From NCBI RefSeq assembly GCF_019599405.1, contig NZ_RKLQ01000002.1, forward strand, positions 944,052 through 1,008,051: DNA of 64,000 bases, in the 5' to 3' direction. The position numbers and the translations under genes are program-made. The DNA comes from Haloarcula salinisoli (lineage in GTDB: Archaea > Halobacteriota > Halobacteria > Halobacteriales > Haloarculaceae). The notes beneath the pieces were generated by a model. That model saw only the letters and a list, made by a program, of their open reading frames with translations, did not search any database and was not told where the DNA came from. How positions within the stretch are numbered: the stretch's first letter is position 1; every line of letters starts with the position of its first letter. Below are positions 42,824-51,368 of the stretch, one piece after another.

Positions 42824-44998
42824 ATGACGAAAGACCTCGAACGCGACCTCGGACTCCCCTCTGTGCTGGCTATCAGTATCGGCGCGATGATCGGCAGCGG
42901 CATCTTCATCCTCCCGGCGCTGGCGCTGAAAATCGCCGGCCCCGCCGTCATCGTGGCGTACGCGCTGGCCGGCCTGCTCGTGGTTCCGGCCGCCCTCTCG
43001 AAGTCGGAGATGGCGACCGCGATGCCCGAGGCCGGCGGGACCTACATCTACATCGAACGCGGGATGGGACCGCTGCTTGGCACCGTCGCCGGCGTGGGGA
43101 CGTGGTTCTCGCTGTCGTTCAAGGGCGCGCTCGCACTGGTCGGCGGCGTCCCGTACCTTCTCCTTCTCTTCGACCTGCCGCTGAAACCGGTCGCACTGGC
43201 GCTGGCCGGCGTGCTCATCCTCATCAACATCGTCGGCGCCAAACAGACGGGGCGACTCCAGGTCGCCATCGTCGTCGTAATGTTGGCGGCGCTTGGCTGG
43301 TTCGCCGCCGGTAGCGCCCCCAGCGTGCAGTCGGCCAACTACGCGAACTTCTTCGCCGACGGCATCGGCGGGCTGCTGGCGGCGACCGGGCTGGTGTTCG
43401 TCTCCTACGCTGGCGTCACCAAGGTCGCGAGCGTCGCCGAGGAGGTCGAAGACCCCGGCAAGAACATTCCGCTGGGCATTCTGGGCTCGCTCCTGTTCAC
43501 GACGCTGCTGTACGTCGGTATCGTAGCCGTGCTGGTCGGTGTGACGGACCCCGGCAGCGTCGCCGGCTCGCTCACCCCGGTCGCGGTCGCCGCCGAGGCG
43601 ACGATGGGGCAGGCCGGTGTCATCGCGGTCATTCTCGCGGCTATCCTGGCACTGATATCGACGGCCAACGCGGGTATCCTCTCTTCGTCGCGGTACCCGC
43701 TCGCGATGAGCCGGGACCAGCTCGCGCCGCCGTCGCTGTCTGAAGTCAGCGAGCGGTTCGGGACGCCGCTGAACGCCATTACCCTCACCGGCGCGGTGTT
43801 GTTGCTACTCATCGCGTTCGTCCCGATACTGGAGATCGCGAAACTCGCCAGCGCGTTCCAGATTATGGTGTTTGCACTCATCAACGTCGCCGTCATCGCC
43901 TTCCGCGAGGGGTCGGCGGAGTACGAACCGGTGTTCACCTCGCCGCTGTACCCCTGGATGCAGGGCTTCGGCGCGATTACCGGCCTCCTGCTGTTGACCC
44001 AGATGGGGCCCATTGCGCTGCTCGGGGCGGTCGTCATCGTCGTCGCCAGCGTCCTCTGGTACTTCGCGTACGTCCGCCAGCGCGTCGACCGCGAGGGGGC
44101 GGCGACCGACGCCATCCGGCGACAGGTCGGCCGCGAGGCGCTCACCGACGTCGAGTCCGAAATCCAGCGGAACGCAAACGAGGTACTCGTCGCGCTGACG
44201 AAACGCGACGGCGGCGCCCGCGAACGTGCACTGGTCAGTCTCGCCGCTGACCTCGTCCGGTCTGACGACGGCCGCGTCGTTGCCGTTCGGTTCGAAGAGG
44301 TCCCCGACCAGATGCCGTTGACAGACGACATGACGACCCAGTCGGAGGCGGACATCTCCTTCGAGACGCGGACCGAGGCCCTTTCGGACGAACTGGGCGT
44401 CGAGGTCGAGGCCGACGAAATCGTCAGCCACGACACGAAACACGCCATCGTCAACTTCGCCGAAGGCCGTGGCGTCGACGCCATCGTGGCCGAACACGAA
44501 CCGCTCCGGCTCCGCTCGCGGCTCGGCGGCGACCCCATCGACTGGGTGGTCAGACACGCACACTGTGACGTGTTGCTCGTGGACAACCTGGGGTACAACG
44601 AACCGGAGCAGGTCGCTCTCTCCGGAGACGGCGGCCCGTACCCGCCCCTGGCCGTGACAGCCGCCGGGGCTATCGCAGAGGCCAACGGCGGTAGCATCTC
44701 GATGTGGCATCCCGGAAACGGCTCCGACGAGCAACAGCGGACCGTCGACGACTACCAGTCGGAACTGTCGTCGATGCTTTCGGTCCCGGTGCAGTCCGAA
44801 CCGTTCCGGACCGACGGCGGCGCGCCACCCCGACCGGACCTGCTGGTGCGCCGGGGGGCCGACGACCGTATTCGCAACGCGGTGCTGGACGACGGCCCGA
44901 CCGTGCCCAACCCCGGCTGTACGACGATAACGGCCTACCCGCACCAGTCACGCCGCCCGGCGCTCTGGCGTCGGCTGCTCGAACGGCTCACGTTCTAG
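42824..44998 (+). CDS. APC-family amino-acid permease fused to USP domains
   Basis: This 724-residue protein has about twelve helices in its first 420 residues, with the APC signature SIGAMIGSGIFILPALALKI near residue 17 and EMATAMPEAGGTYIYIERGM near 62. After a cytoplasmic linker come one or two universal-stress-protein-like domains (about 450-700; VEADEIVSHDTKHAIVNFAE, DWVVRHAHCDVLLVDN). It probably imports an amino acid. The USP part may sense nucleotides or stress. A possible 8-codon reading frame (42801-42827, MTHPDPHS) overlaps its start. Confidence 0.85.
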   Translation: MTKDLERDLGLPSVLAISIGAMIGSGIFILPALALKIAGPAVIVAYALAGLLVVPAALSKSEMATAMPEAGGTYIYIERGMGPLLGTVAGVGTWFSLSFKGALALVGGVPYLLLLFDLPLKPVALALAGVLILINIVGAKQTGRLQVAIVVVMLAALGWFAAGSAPSVQSANYANFFADGIGGLLAATGLVFVSYAGVTKVASVAEEVEDPGKNIPLGILGSLLFTTLLYVGIVAVLVGVTDPGSVAGSLTPVAVAAEATMGQAGVIAVILAAILALISTANAGILSSSRYPLAMSRDQLAPPSLSEVSERFGTPLNAITLTGAVLLLLIAFVPILEIAKLASAFQIMVFALINVAVIAFREGSAEYEPVFTSPLYPWMQGFGAITGLLLLTQMGPIALLGAVVIVVASVLWYFAYVRQRVDREGAATDAIRRQVGREALTDVESEIQRNANEVLVALTKRDGGARERALVSLAADLVRSDDGRVVAVRFEEVPDQMPLTDDMTTQSEADISFETRTEALSDELGVEVEADEIVSHDTKHAIVNFAEGRGVDAIVAEHEPLRLRSRLGGDPIDWVVRHAHCDVLLVDNLGYNEPEQVALSGDGGPYPPLAVTAAGAIAEANGGSISMWHPGNGSDEQQRTVDDYQSELSSMLSVPVQSEPFRTDGGAPPRPDLLVRRGADDRIRNAVLDDGPTVPNPGCTTITAYPHQSRRPALWRRLLERLTF

Positions 44999-45039
44999 GG
45001 GACCGGTATCTTTTCGGATGGCCCACTCCCGATATCCGT

Positions 45040-45552
45040 ATGGACAGTCGCGAGTACGCTTTCGAGGGAGCCGAGCCCGATATCCACGGATACGCCCACG
45101 TCAGCCGCGAGGCGACAGTCGTCGGTGACGTGTCCGTTGGGCCGAACGCGAACGTCTGGCCCGGCGCGGTGCTCCGGGGCGACGTGGGCCCGGTCGAGGT
45201 CGGCCGGGAGACCGCAATCGGCGACGGGGCCATCCTCCACGCCTCGACCGTCGGCGAGAAGGTGATGGTCGGCCACGGCGCCGTGCTCAACGACGCCGAC
45301 GTGAGAGACGGCGCACTCGTGGGGTTCAACTCTACGGTTAGCGACGCCGTCATCGGCGAGGGCTCTATCGTCGCCATGGGAACCGTCGTCCCGCCGGGCT
45401 ACGAGGTGCCCGCCAAGTCCTTCGTCCGTGGCAGCCCTGCGCAGGTGACACCGCTCTCGGAGACGACTATCGACCCCGACGAAGTGTTCGAGGCGTTCTC
45501 CTCGGGCGACTACGCGAATCTCGCGGCTCGGCACGAGGATTTGTTCGAGTAG
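45040..45552 (+). CDS. Gamma-carbonic-anhydrase-like left-handed beta-helix protein
   Basis: This 170-residue protein has hexapeptide repeats (VVGDVSVGPNANVWPGAVLR, GEGSIVAMGTVVPPGYEVPA) of the YrdA/gamma-CA group. Zinc-ligand positions show His in GAILHAS and in MVGHGAVLN. The third usual His (family pattern GHxxxLH) is Asn here. Carbonic anhydrase activity is therefore doubtful. A family B array follows its TAG stop. Confidence 0.82.
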   Translation: MDSREYAFEGAEPDIHGYAHVSREATVVGDVSVGPNANVWPGAVLRGDVGPVEVGRETAIGDGAILHASTVGEKVMVGHGAVLNDADVRDGALVGFNSTVSDAVIGEGSIVAMGTVVPPGYEVPAKSFVRGSPAQVTPLSETTIDPDEVFEAFSSGDYANLAARHEDLFE

Positions 45553-45554
45553 GG

Positions 45555-45905
45555 CGTGGTTTGAGTGAGCGAAAACCACGAAACGGAACGGCGACTGCAA
45601 GGAGCCGTGGAGTAGGACGAGGGTCCGACCGCAGGGAGGACCCTCGAAACGAAGCGGGGAACGAAGTGACCCGCGGAGTAAGGCGAGGCGTCGAGCAGCG
45701 CGAGGTTTGAGCGAACACCGAGGGACCGGAGGTCCCTCGAGCAGTCGGGCGGCACTGCCGCCCGACGACGAAGTGAGCGAAAACCTCGTGGCCAAGCGGT
45801 GACCGAAGGGAACCGCAGAGCAGTGGCGAGGCGTCGAGCACAGCGAGACGCCTCGAACCGGAACGGCGAACGGAGTGAGCCGTGGAGCAACGCGAGTCAC
45901 TGCCG
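45555..45905 (+). repeat. Family B hairpin array (array B4)
   Basis: It starts two bases after the TAG stop with CGTGGTTT/AAACCACG (45555-45580). Hairpins with 11-base loops: 45618-45646 (9-bp stem, loop GACCGCAGGGA), 45654-45674 (GAACGAAGTGA), 45797-45817 (GACCGAAGGGA), 45828-45856 (9-bp stem, GAGCACAGCGA) and 45864-45884 (GAACGGAGTGA). Short-loop stems lie at 45719-45739 and about 45744-45766. CGAGGTTT/AAACCTCG (45701 to 45788) encloses some of them. No gene is visible. Confidence 0.82.
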
Positions 45906-45991
45906 TTCTGGCTCTCGGCGTTCGGACTGCCATCGCAAACTCCCACTACCGGACGGACCACTTATAATGAAAGAGCCGCCACAGTTGGGTC

Positions 45992-47962
45992 ATGGACGAT
46001 ATCGTCGACCTGGTGCGCCGCTCGCTGGCCGATGAGACCTACGGGGAGTTCACCGACCGGGTCGACGCACAGGCCGCGGAGCTTCGCCGGGCCATCGCGG
46101 CCGGCGAGTTCGACAACGAGGCCTTCTCGGTCGGGCTGGAGGTAGAGCTGTACGCCATCAACAGCGTCCCGGAGCCACCCGAACCCGAGGAGGACGACGA
46201 GGACACCGAGGACGACGGGGCGGATGCGGCTCTCGACGACGACCCAGGCGGCGACGGCGGGTCGGCGTGGGACGGCTCGCTGGAGCCCCAGAGCGAATCC
46301 GGCGGAAGCGGGGCGTCACTGGAGCCCCAGGGCGAGTCCGGCGGGAGCGGGGCGTCACTGGAGCCCGAAGACGAGACGCCGCCGCCCGACACGGGAGACG
46401 GCGAGGCCGAAGCCGAGAGCGCGGACGACGACTCGGGCGAGGACTTCGGCCCCGGCGAGGGCCCCTCGCTCGACGTCGACCCCGACAGTCCGCTCGCGCC
46501 CGACGACCCCGAGGACGTCGAGCCCGACGAGCCCGAACCGGCCGTCGAGGCCGACGCCGAGGAGGAGGACGACGAGCCGTACATGGAGCCCGAGGAGTGG
46601 GAGGGACGGCTCACCAGACTCCCCGACGTGGTGTTCGATGGGGAGGCCAACAAGGAACTGGGCCTGCACAACGCCGAGATCAACACCGAACCAAACACCT
46701 TCGACGGGGCGGGCATGGAGGTCCAGACCACGGCCGTCGAGATGCACACCAAGCAGGCCCGAGCGCAGGCCGAGAAACAAAACTGCGAGCTGATTCTGGA
46801 CGCGATGTGGACCATCCCGCCCGAGGAGGGCGGCGAGGCGTATCTCTCGGCCCACGAGGAGCGCGACGGCGTGATTCTGGCCGACAATATGCGCCAGGCG
46901 CCCCGCTACGTCGCGCTCGACAACGAGGCCGTCCAGCACGCCGGCGGGGCCATCGACTTCTCGGTGCCGGGCTACGAGGGGTCGTTCCCCACCATCCTGT
47001 TCGAGTCGCTGGCGACCTCTATCCAGCCCCACCTCCAGATTCCCGACACCGATGCCTTCCCCGAGTACTACAACGCCGCCATCCGCACCCTGGGGCCGCT
47101 GCTGGCGCTGTCGGTGAATTCGCCGTTCCTGCCCGCGGATTTCTACCCCGAGGACACGGACGGGGAGTGGCTCTGTGCGAACACCGACCACGAACTGCGG
47201 ATCTCGGCGTTCGAGCAGTCGGTCAACACGAGCGAGAATCCGAAGGTGCGGGTCCCCCGCGACATCGACACCGTCGAGGACGTGGTCGACCGCGTCGTCG
47301 CGGACGACCTCTTTGGCCCGTTCCTGCGGGAGTGGCTCGACGAGAGCGAGCGGGATACCCTCGAAGACGATATCTGGGAGTTCGACCACAAGCGGGGGAC
47401 CTACTGGCGCTGGCTCCGCTGTGTCATCGGCGGCACACCTGTCGACGGCGCCAGCGACGAGCGCTCGCTGCGCATCGAGTACCGTCCGCTGCCCACCCAG
47501 CCCCACGTCAAGGACATGATCGGCCTGCAGGCCCTGACCGTCGGGCTCATTCGCGGCCTCGTGGTCGCCGACCATCCCGTCACCGAGCTCCCGTGGGTGG
47601 AGGCCGAGCGGAGTTTCTACGCCGCCGCATCGGACGGGCTCGAGGCCGACCTCTCGTGGGTCACCATCCACGGCGAGCGCACCACCGACCACGAGGTCAT
47701 CTTCGACGAAATCTTCCGCTTTGCCCGACTGGGACTGGAAGAACAGGACCTGCCAGAAGCCCGTATCGACGAGTATCTCGACCCCATCGAGGACCGCTAC
47801 GACGCCGGCGAGACGCCGAGTTCGTGGAAGATAGACCGGGTTCGGAGCCACCTCGACGACGGGCTCGCACTCGAGGACGCGATGACCGAGATGCAACGGG
47901 AGTACTTCGAGCACTGCCGCGAGCACCACGCCTTCGCGGAGTGGGTGCGCGACGACGCCTAG
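45992..47962 (+). CDS. GCS2-like ATP-dependent carboxylate-amine ligase family protein with acidic insertion
   Basis: The 656-residue protein has an opening GLEVELYAIN near residue 49, like the glutamate-cysteine-ligase type 2 strand. A disordered acidic insertion follows (about 60-200), with three LEPQxESGGSGAS-like repeats. The fold then resumes with ELGLHNAEINTEPNTFDGAG near 229, and later RIEYRPLPTQPHVKDMIGLQ. Related proteins join an amino acid to glutamate, but the substrate here is not known. It is separate from known haloarchaeal GshA, which lacks the insertion. Confidence 0.65.
   Translation: MDDIVDLVRRSLADETYGEFTDRVDAQAAELRRAIAAGEFDNEAFSVGLEVELYAINSVPEPPEPEEDDEDTEDDGADAALDDDPGGDGGSAWDGSLEPQSESGGSGASLEPQGESGGSGASLEPEDETPPPDTGDGEAEAESADDDSGEDFGPGEGPSLDVDPDSPLAPDDPEDVEPDEPEPAVEADAEEEDDEPYMEPEEWEGRLTRLPDVVFDGEANKELGLHNAEINTEPNTFDGAGMEVQTTAVEMHTKQARAQAEKQNCELILDAMWTIPPEEGGEAYLSAHEERDGVILADNMRQAPRYVALDNEAVQHAGGAIDFSVPGYEGSFPTILFESLATSIQPHLQIPDTDAFPEYYNAAIRTLGPLLALSVNSPFLPADFYPEDTDGEWLCANTDHELRISAFEQSVNTSENPKVRVPRDIDTVEDVVDRVVADDLFGPFLREWLDESERDTLEDDIWEFDHKRGTYWRWLRCVIGGTPVDGASDERSLRIEYRPLPTQPHVKDMIGLQALTVGLIRGLVVADHPVTELPWVEAERSFYAAASDGLEADLSWVTIHGERTTDHEVIFDEIFRFARLGLEEQDLPEARIDEYLDPIEDRYDAGETPSSWKIDRVRSHLDDGLALEDAMTEMQREYFEHCREHHAFAEWVRDDA
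46275..46375. repeat. 48-bp imperfect tandem repeat in the GCS2-like gene
   Basis: Three units of TGGAGCCCCAGAGCGAATCC type encode SLEPQSESGGSGA. They lie in the acidic insertion and look like a recent expansion. Confidence 0.7.
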
Positions 47963-48024
47963 CGTCCTGGCAACGCGTGTCGATTGACGACCATTTATCC
48001 GGGTGCCGAACCTACGAAAAGTCG

Positions 48025-48498
48025 ATGGTATCCACAGGCGATTCCGCACCCGACATCTCCGCGACGCTCGCGAACGGAGAGGTAGAGGCGTTCGAACTGT
48101 CCGACCACCTGGGCGACGGGCCGGTCGTACTCGCGTTCTTCCCGGGCGCGTTCACCCCGCCGTGTTCCAACGAGATGGTGGCGCTGCAGGAGCACCTGGG
48201 CGACTTCGAGGCCGCCGGCGCGACGATTCTGGGTGTCAGCGCCGACTCGGCGTTCTCCCAGAACGCTTTCCGCGAGGAACACGGCCTGGACTTTGCGCTG
48301 GTCAGCGACATGGACCGTAACGCCATCGAGGACTACGGCGTCCGCATCGACATCGGCGACCTCGGCCTCATGGGCGTGGCCAACCGCTCGGTGTTCGTCA
48401 TCGACGACGACGGCGAGATAACCTACAGCTGGGTCGCCGACGACCCGACCAACGAGCCCGACTACGAGGAGCTGCTCGAGGCCGCCGAGAGCGCCTAG
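48025..48498 (+). CDS. Peroxiredoxin (redoxin family)
   Basis: This 157-residue protein has the thioredoxin-fold peroxiredoxin motif FFPGAFTPPCSNEM near residues 38-51, with the peroxidatic Cys. It is the only cysteine, so it is a 1-Cys type. GVSADSAFSQNAFREEHGL follows. It reduces peroxides. The start ATG 48025 is in a normal context 62 bases after the GCS2-like gene. A thiol partner made by that gene is possible but speculative. Confidence 0.87.
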   Translation: MVSTGDSAPDISATLANGEVEAFELSDHLGDGPVVLAFFPGAFTPPCSNEMVALQEHLGDFEAAGATILGVSADSAFSQNAFREEHGLDFALVSDMDRNAIEDYGVRIDIGDLGLMGVANRSVFVIDDDGEITYSWVADDPTNEPDYEELLEAAESA

Positions 48499-48534
48499 TT
48501 ACGACCGATTTCGTTTTTGTCGATTCGGATTCGA

Positions 48535-48590
48535 ACAGCCAGAAAGCCCCGACTGGCTCTCGTTACTAGTCCCTTCGGTCACTGATACTG
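48535..48590 (+). repeat. Family A partial element, copy A5
   Basis: ACAGCCAGAAAGCCCC (48535-48550) is followed by GACTGGCTCTCG and a degenerate hairpin near 48570. The GCCCCTTTCAG end is missing. A T-rich box (48508-48519) is centred about 22 bases upstream. It lies between convergent genes. Confidence 0.55.
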
Positions 48591-48620
48591 AAAACCCGAA
48601 AACAGCTTTTCTATCGGTCG

Positions 48621-49271
48621 CTACAGGTCGACGTCGACCGTGTCCTCGCCGTCCAGCCCGTCGACGGTGAGCGTCGCCTGTCCGGGGCCGGTCTTCTCGA
48701 CCTCGATGTGGGCCGCGAAGGAGGTCTGCAGACCGCTGATGGTACTCGACATGTCGGCGCCGATGTCGGCGCTGGTGTCGAGCGCACAGACGCCGATACC
48801 GTCGCCCCGGCGCAGTTCGGTCAGGAAATTGGAGTTGAGGAATCGGTACAGCGACCGGGTGTCCTCGATTTCGCTGGCGATGGTCGAACAGAGCATGATG
48901 CCCGAGCGGAACCGGCCCGACCCCTGCTGGGCCGACGCGACCAGCGTCGAGAAGTCCATCCCGAGTCTGGTGAGGTCGCTGATGTCGTCGACGGACTGGA
49001 TGTCGTCGCCGCTGGCGGGGCCCTCACAGGTCAGCACAGAGGCCCGGTTGCCGGCGCCGGTCCGGGCGCTGTTGAGGTCCCGCTGGACGGCCCGGCCGCC
49101 GCTCCCGGTCGAGAGGACGATAGAGCGCTCGTCGTCGGCGGCCGCGACGAGCTGACTGAACACCGCTTGCAGCGTGTCGGCGTCCTCGCCGGTCAGCAGG
49201 ATACTCGTCCCGCTGTCGATGGGGCCCAGTGAGAGCGAGTCCACCGCGAACCCGTCGGTGGCGAGACTCAT
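48621..49271 (-). CDS. DUF7504-like RecA-fold protein without P-loop
   Basis: This 216-residue protein starts MSLATDGFAVDSLSLGPIDS and resembles the haloarchaeal DUF7504 family, a KaiC/RecA-like fold. The usual nucleotide-binding GxxGxGKS is absent: DSGTSILLTGEDADTLQAVF occupies that place. It overlaps the start of the same-strand signalling gene at 49268 by four bases. It probably acts in that protein's signalling output. The longer frame upstream overlaps that gene. Confidence 0.7.
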   Translation of the reverse strand: MSLATDGFAVDSLSLGPIDSGTSILLTGEDADTLQAVFSQLVAAADDERSIVLSTGSGGRAVQRDLNSARTGAGNRASVLTCEGPASGDDIQSVDDISDLTRLGMDFSTLVASAQQGSGRFRSGIMLCSTIASEIEDTRSLYRFLNSNFLTELRRGDGIGVCALDTSADIGADMSSTISGLQTSFAAHIEVEKTGPGQATLTVDGLDGEDTVDVDL

Positions 49272-50194
49272 CGGGCCACCTCCTCGCCGCGGGCACTGCG
49301 AAGTGACTGGCGGAGGTCCAGAATCTCCATGGCCGTCTCGGCGAAATCCTGGAGTTCGGCCCGCTCCTCGGCGTCGTAGCTCCGCTTCTCGAAGTCGATG
49401 AGACACACCTGGCCGATGACCTGCCCGTTCGGGGCGGTCATGTTCGCACCGGCGTAGGAGACGATACCGAGGTTCTCGAGCTGTTCGTTCTTGTTGAAGC
49501 GGTTGTCGTCGGCGATGTCTTCGATGACCATAACGTCCTCCTGGAGCATACTGTGGGTGCAGATGGTGTCCTCACGCGTGAGGCTATCCAGGTCGGCCCC
49601 GTGGCACGCGAGGAAGTTCTCTTCGTCTTTCTCGATGAGGCCGATGAAGGCGACGCCGGCGTCGAAGTGGCTCGCGATGAGGTCGGTGAGCCGCTCGAAG
49701 CTCTCGTCGATGGGAAGCTCGTCGATGTCGTACTCGGCCAGCGTCGCCAGTCGCTCCTCTTCGTCGTCAGGCCGGAGGAACCCGACCTGTGCGCTGTGTT
49801 CGATGACGTCGTTCGTGACGAACCCGAGCCGGTCGTGGGCGTCGGGAAGGTCCCGGTTCAGATACTCGACGATGGTCTCCTCGAAGGAGTCGGTGTCGAT
49901 ATCCTGCGGTGGCCGGTCCGTAAAGAGGACGCTCGGCACCTGGGGCGCGTGTTCGCGGACGGCCTCGATGACGTCCATCCCGGTCCCGTCGGGCAGGTCG
50001 TAGCTCGTGACCACACAGACGACCGACGCCTCCTGGAGCAGTTCGGTCGCACCCTCGACGGTGGTCGCTTCGACGGCTGTGAGCGTCCCTTCCCCGTCGA
50101 TAGCCGTCGACACGTCGTCGATTCGCTGCTCGTCGTCCACGCACAGCACGGTTCGTGAGAGGTCGGCCGCCTCCTCTGTTGTCGCTTTGGACAT
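49268..50194 (-). CDS. Pseudo-receiver plus GAF domain signalling protein
   Basis: This 308-residue protein has a response-regulator-like domain (about 12-125; TVLCVDDEQRIDDVSTAI) and a GAF domain (about 165-295; ASHFDAGVAFIGLIEKDEEN, GQVCLIDFEKRSYDAEER). In the receiver the phospho-acceptor Asp position (four residues before the Pro of YDLPDG) is Ser. Phosphorylation there is unlikely. GAF domains bind small ligands. It is the first gene of a pair with the DUF7504-like gene. Confidence 0.8.
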   Translation of the reverse strand: MSKATTEEAADLSRTVLCVDDEQRIDDVSTAIDGEGTLTAVEATTVEGATELLQEASVVCVVTSYDLPDGTGMDVIEAVREHAPQVPSVLFTDRPPQDIDTDSFEETIVEYLNRDLPDAHDRLGFVTNDVIEHSAQVGFLRPDDEEERLATLAEYDIDELPIDESFERLTDLIASHFDAGVAFIGLIEKDEENFLACHGADLDSLTREDTICTHSMLQEDVMVIEDIADDNRFNKNEQLENLGIVSYAGANMTAPNGQVIGQVCLIDFEKRSYDAEERAELQDFAETAMEILDLRQSLRSARGEEVAR

Positions 50195-50339
50195 ACACTC
50201 TCCTTCGGAAACTGACGTATAACTGTGGGTGACCGATTATCGACCATGATTTTCCAAGCAATCATATAAATAAGGGTGGTACCAACAACGCCACTGCCAG
50301 CTGACAGCACTGGCCCGAAAGCGTCCCGTTTTGTCCCGC

Positions 50340-51368
50340 TCAGCGCCGGCGCGCGCCGGTCCCCGCGTCCACTGCGTGGAGGTCGAACCGGTCGCCCTCG
50401 ATGGGGACGCCGTCGAAGGGGTCCGAATCGAGCAGGAGTGCGCCGTCGAGGTCGGCGTAGTCGACCAGCGGCGCGAGGTGGACCGCAGCAGCGAGCGAGG
50501 CGCTGGACTCGACCATACAACCAAGCATCGTCGCGAGCCGGTGGGCGTCGGCAGTGTGAACCAGCCGCCGGGCGGCCCGCGGGCCGCCGCACTTGGCGAG
50601 CTTGACGTTGACGACGTTACAGGCGTCTGCCAGCCGCGGGACGTCCGTCGCAGTCTGGCAGGCCTCGTCGGCACACACCGCCATCGTCGTCACGTCCGTG
50701 ACCCGGGCGAGCCCGGCCACGTCGTCGGCAGCCACCGGCTGTTCGAGCATCGTCACGCCGCCCGATTCCAGCCAGGCGGCCTTCTCGACGGCCTCGTCGG
50801 CGTCCCAGGCCGCGTTGGCGTCGACCCGAAGCTCGGCGTCGGGGACGGCCTTCCGTACCGCGTCGAAGCGGGCTCGGTCGTCGTCGGTCCCGAGCTTCAG
50901 CTTCACGATGTCGAAGCCCGCGTTGACGGCCCTGTGGGCTTTCGAAGCCATCTCCTCGGGCGGGGCGATGCCGACGGTGTAGCTCGTCGCCGGCACGCGC
51001 GCCGGGTCGAGTCCCCACTGGCGGTACAGCGGGACGCCAAGCGCCCGGGCGGCCCAGTCGGCGACAGCGATACCGACGGCGCTGCGGGCCGCCGGCTGGT
51101 CGGGCGCCACCTCGTGGCACAGGCGCTCGATGCGCTGGCCGGCGTGGGGGTCGCCGACATCGTCGACTGCGGCGAGCAGGTCGGGGAGCGTCTCGGCGAC
51201 CGTCTCGGCCGTCTCGCCGAAGTAGGCCGACGGGGTAACCGCGCCGTACCCCGTTGTGCCCTCGTGGGTCAGCTCGACGACGACACACTCACAAACCTCG
51301 CTGGTCCCACGGCTGATACCGAACGGCGTCGACAGTGGCAGGTCGTGGCGGGAGACGGTCCAGTTCAT
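50340..51368 (-). CDS. Dipeptide epimerase/N-acyl amino-acid racemase of the enolase superfamily (DgcA-like)
   Basis: This 342-residue protein has an N-terminal capping domain and a TIM barrel. DIVKLKLGTDDDRARFDAVR has the KxK base, LRVDANAAW and LEQPVAADD the metal Asp/Glu, and ADEACQTATD, VNVKLAKCGG the second base. It resembles L-Ala-D/L-Glu epimerase. With the DUF1611 protein just upstream (4-base overlap), it fits DgcA, the N-acetyl-D-glutamate racemase of D-glutamate use. Confidence 0.83.
   Translation of the reverse strand: MNWTVSRHDLPLSTPFGISRGTSEVCECVVVELTHEGTTGYGAVTPSAYFGETAETVAETLPDLLAAVDDVGDPHAGQRIERLCHEVAPDQPAARSAVGIAVADWAARALGVPLYRQWGLDPARVPATSYTVGIAPPEEMASKAHRAVNAGFDIVKLKLGTDDDRARFDAVRKAVPDAELRVDANAAWDADEAVEKAAWLESGGVTMLEQPVAADDVAGLARVTDVTTMAVCADEACQTATDVPRLADACNVVNVKLAKCGGPRAARRLVHTADAHRLATMLGCMVESSASLAAAVHLAPLVDYADLDGALLLDSDPFDGVPIEGDRFDLHAVDAGTGARRR

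Noticed and set aside
46267-47960. Long second frame within the GCS2-like gene
   Set aside because: Arg-rich product typical of a shifted frame of an acidic gene. Only its last part (from 48025) is the real peroxiredoxin.
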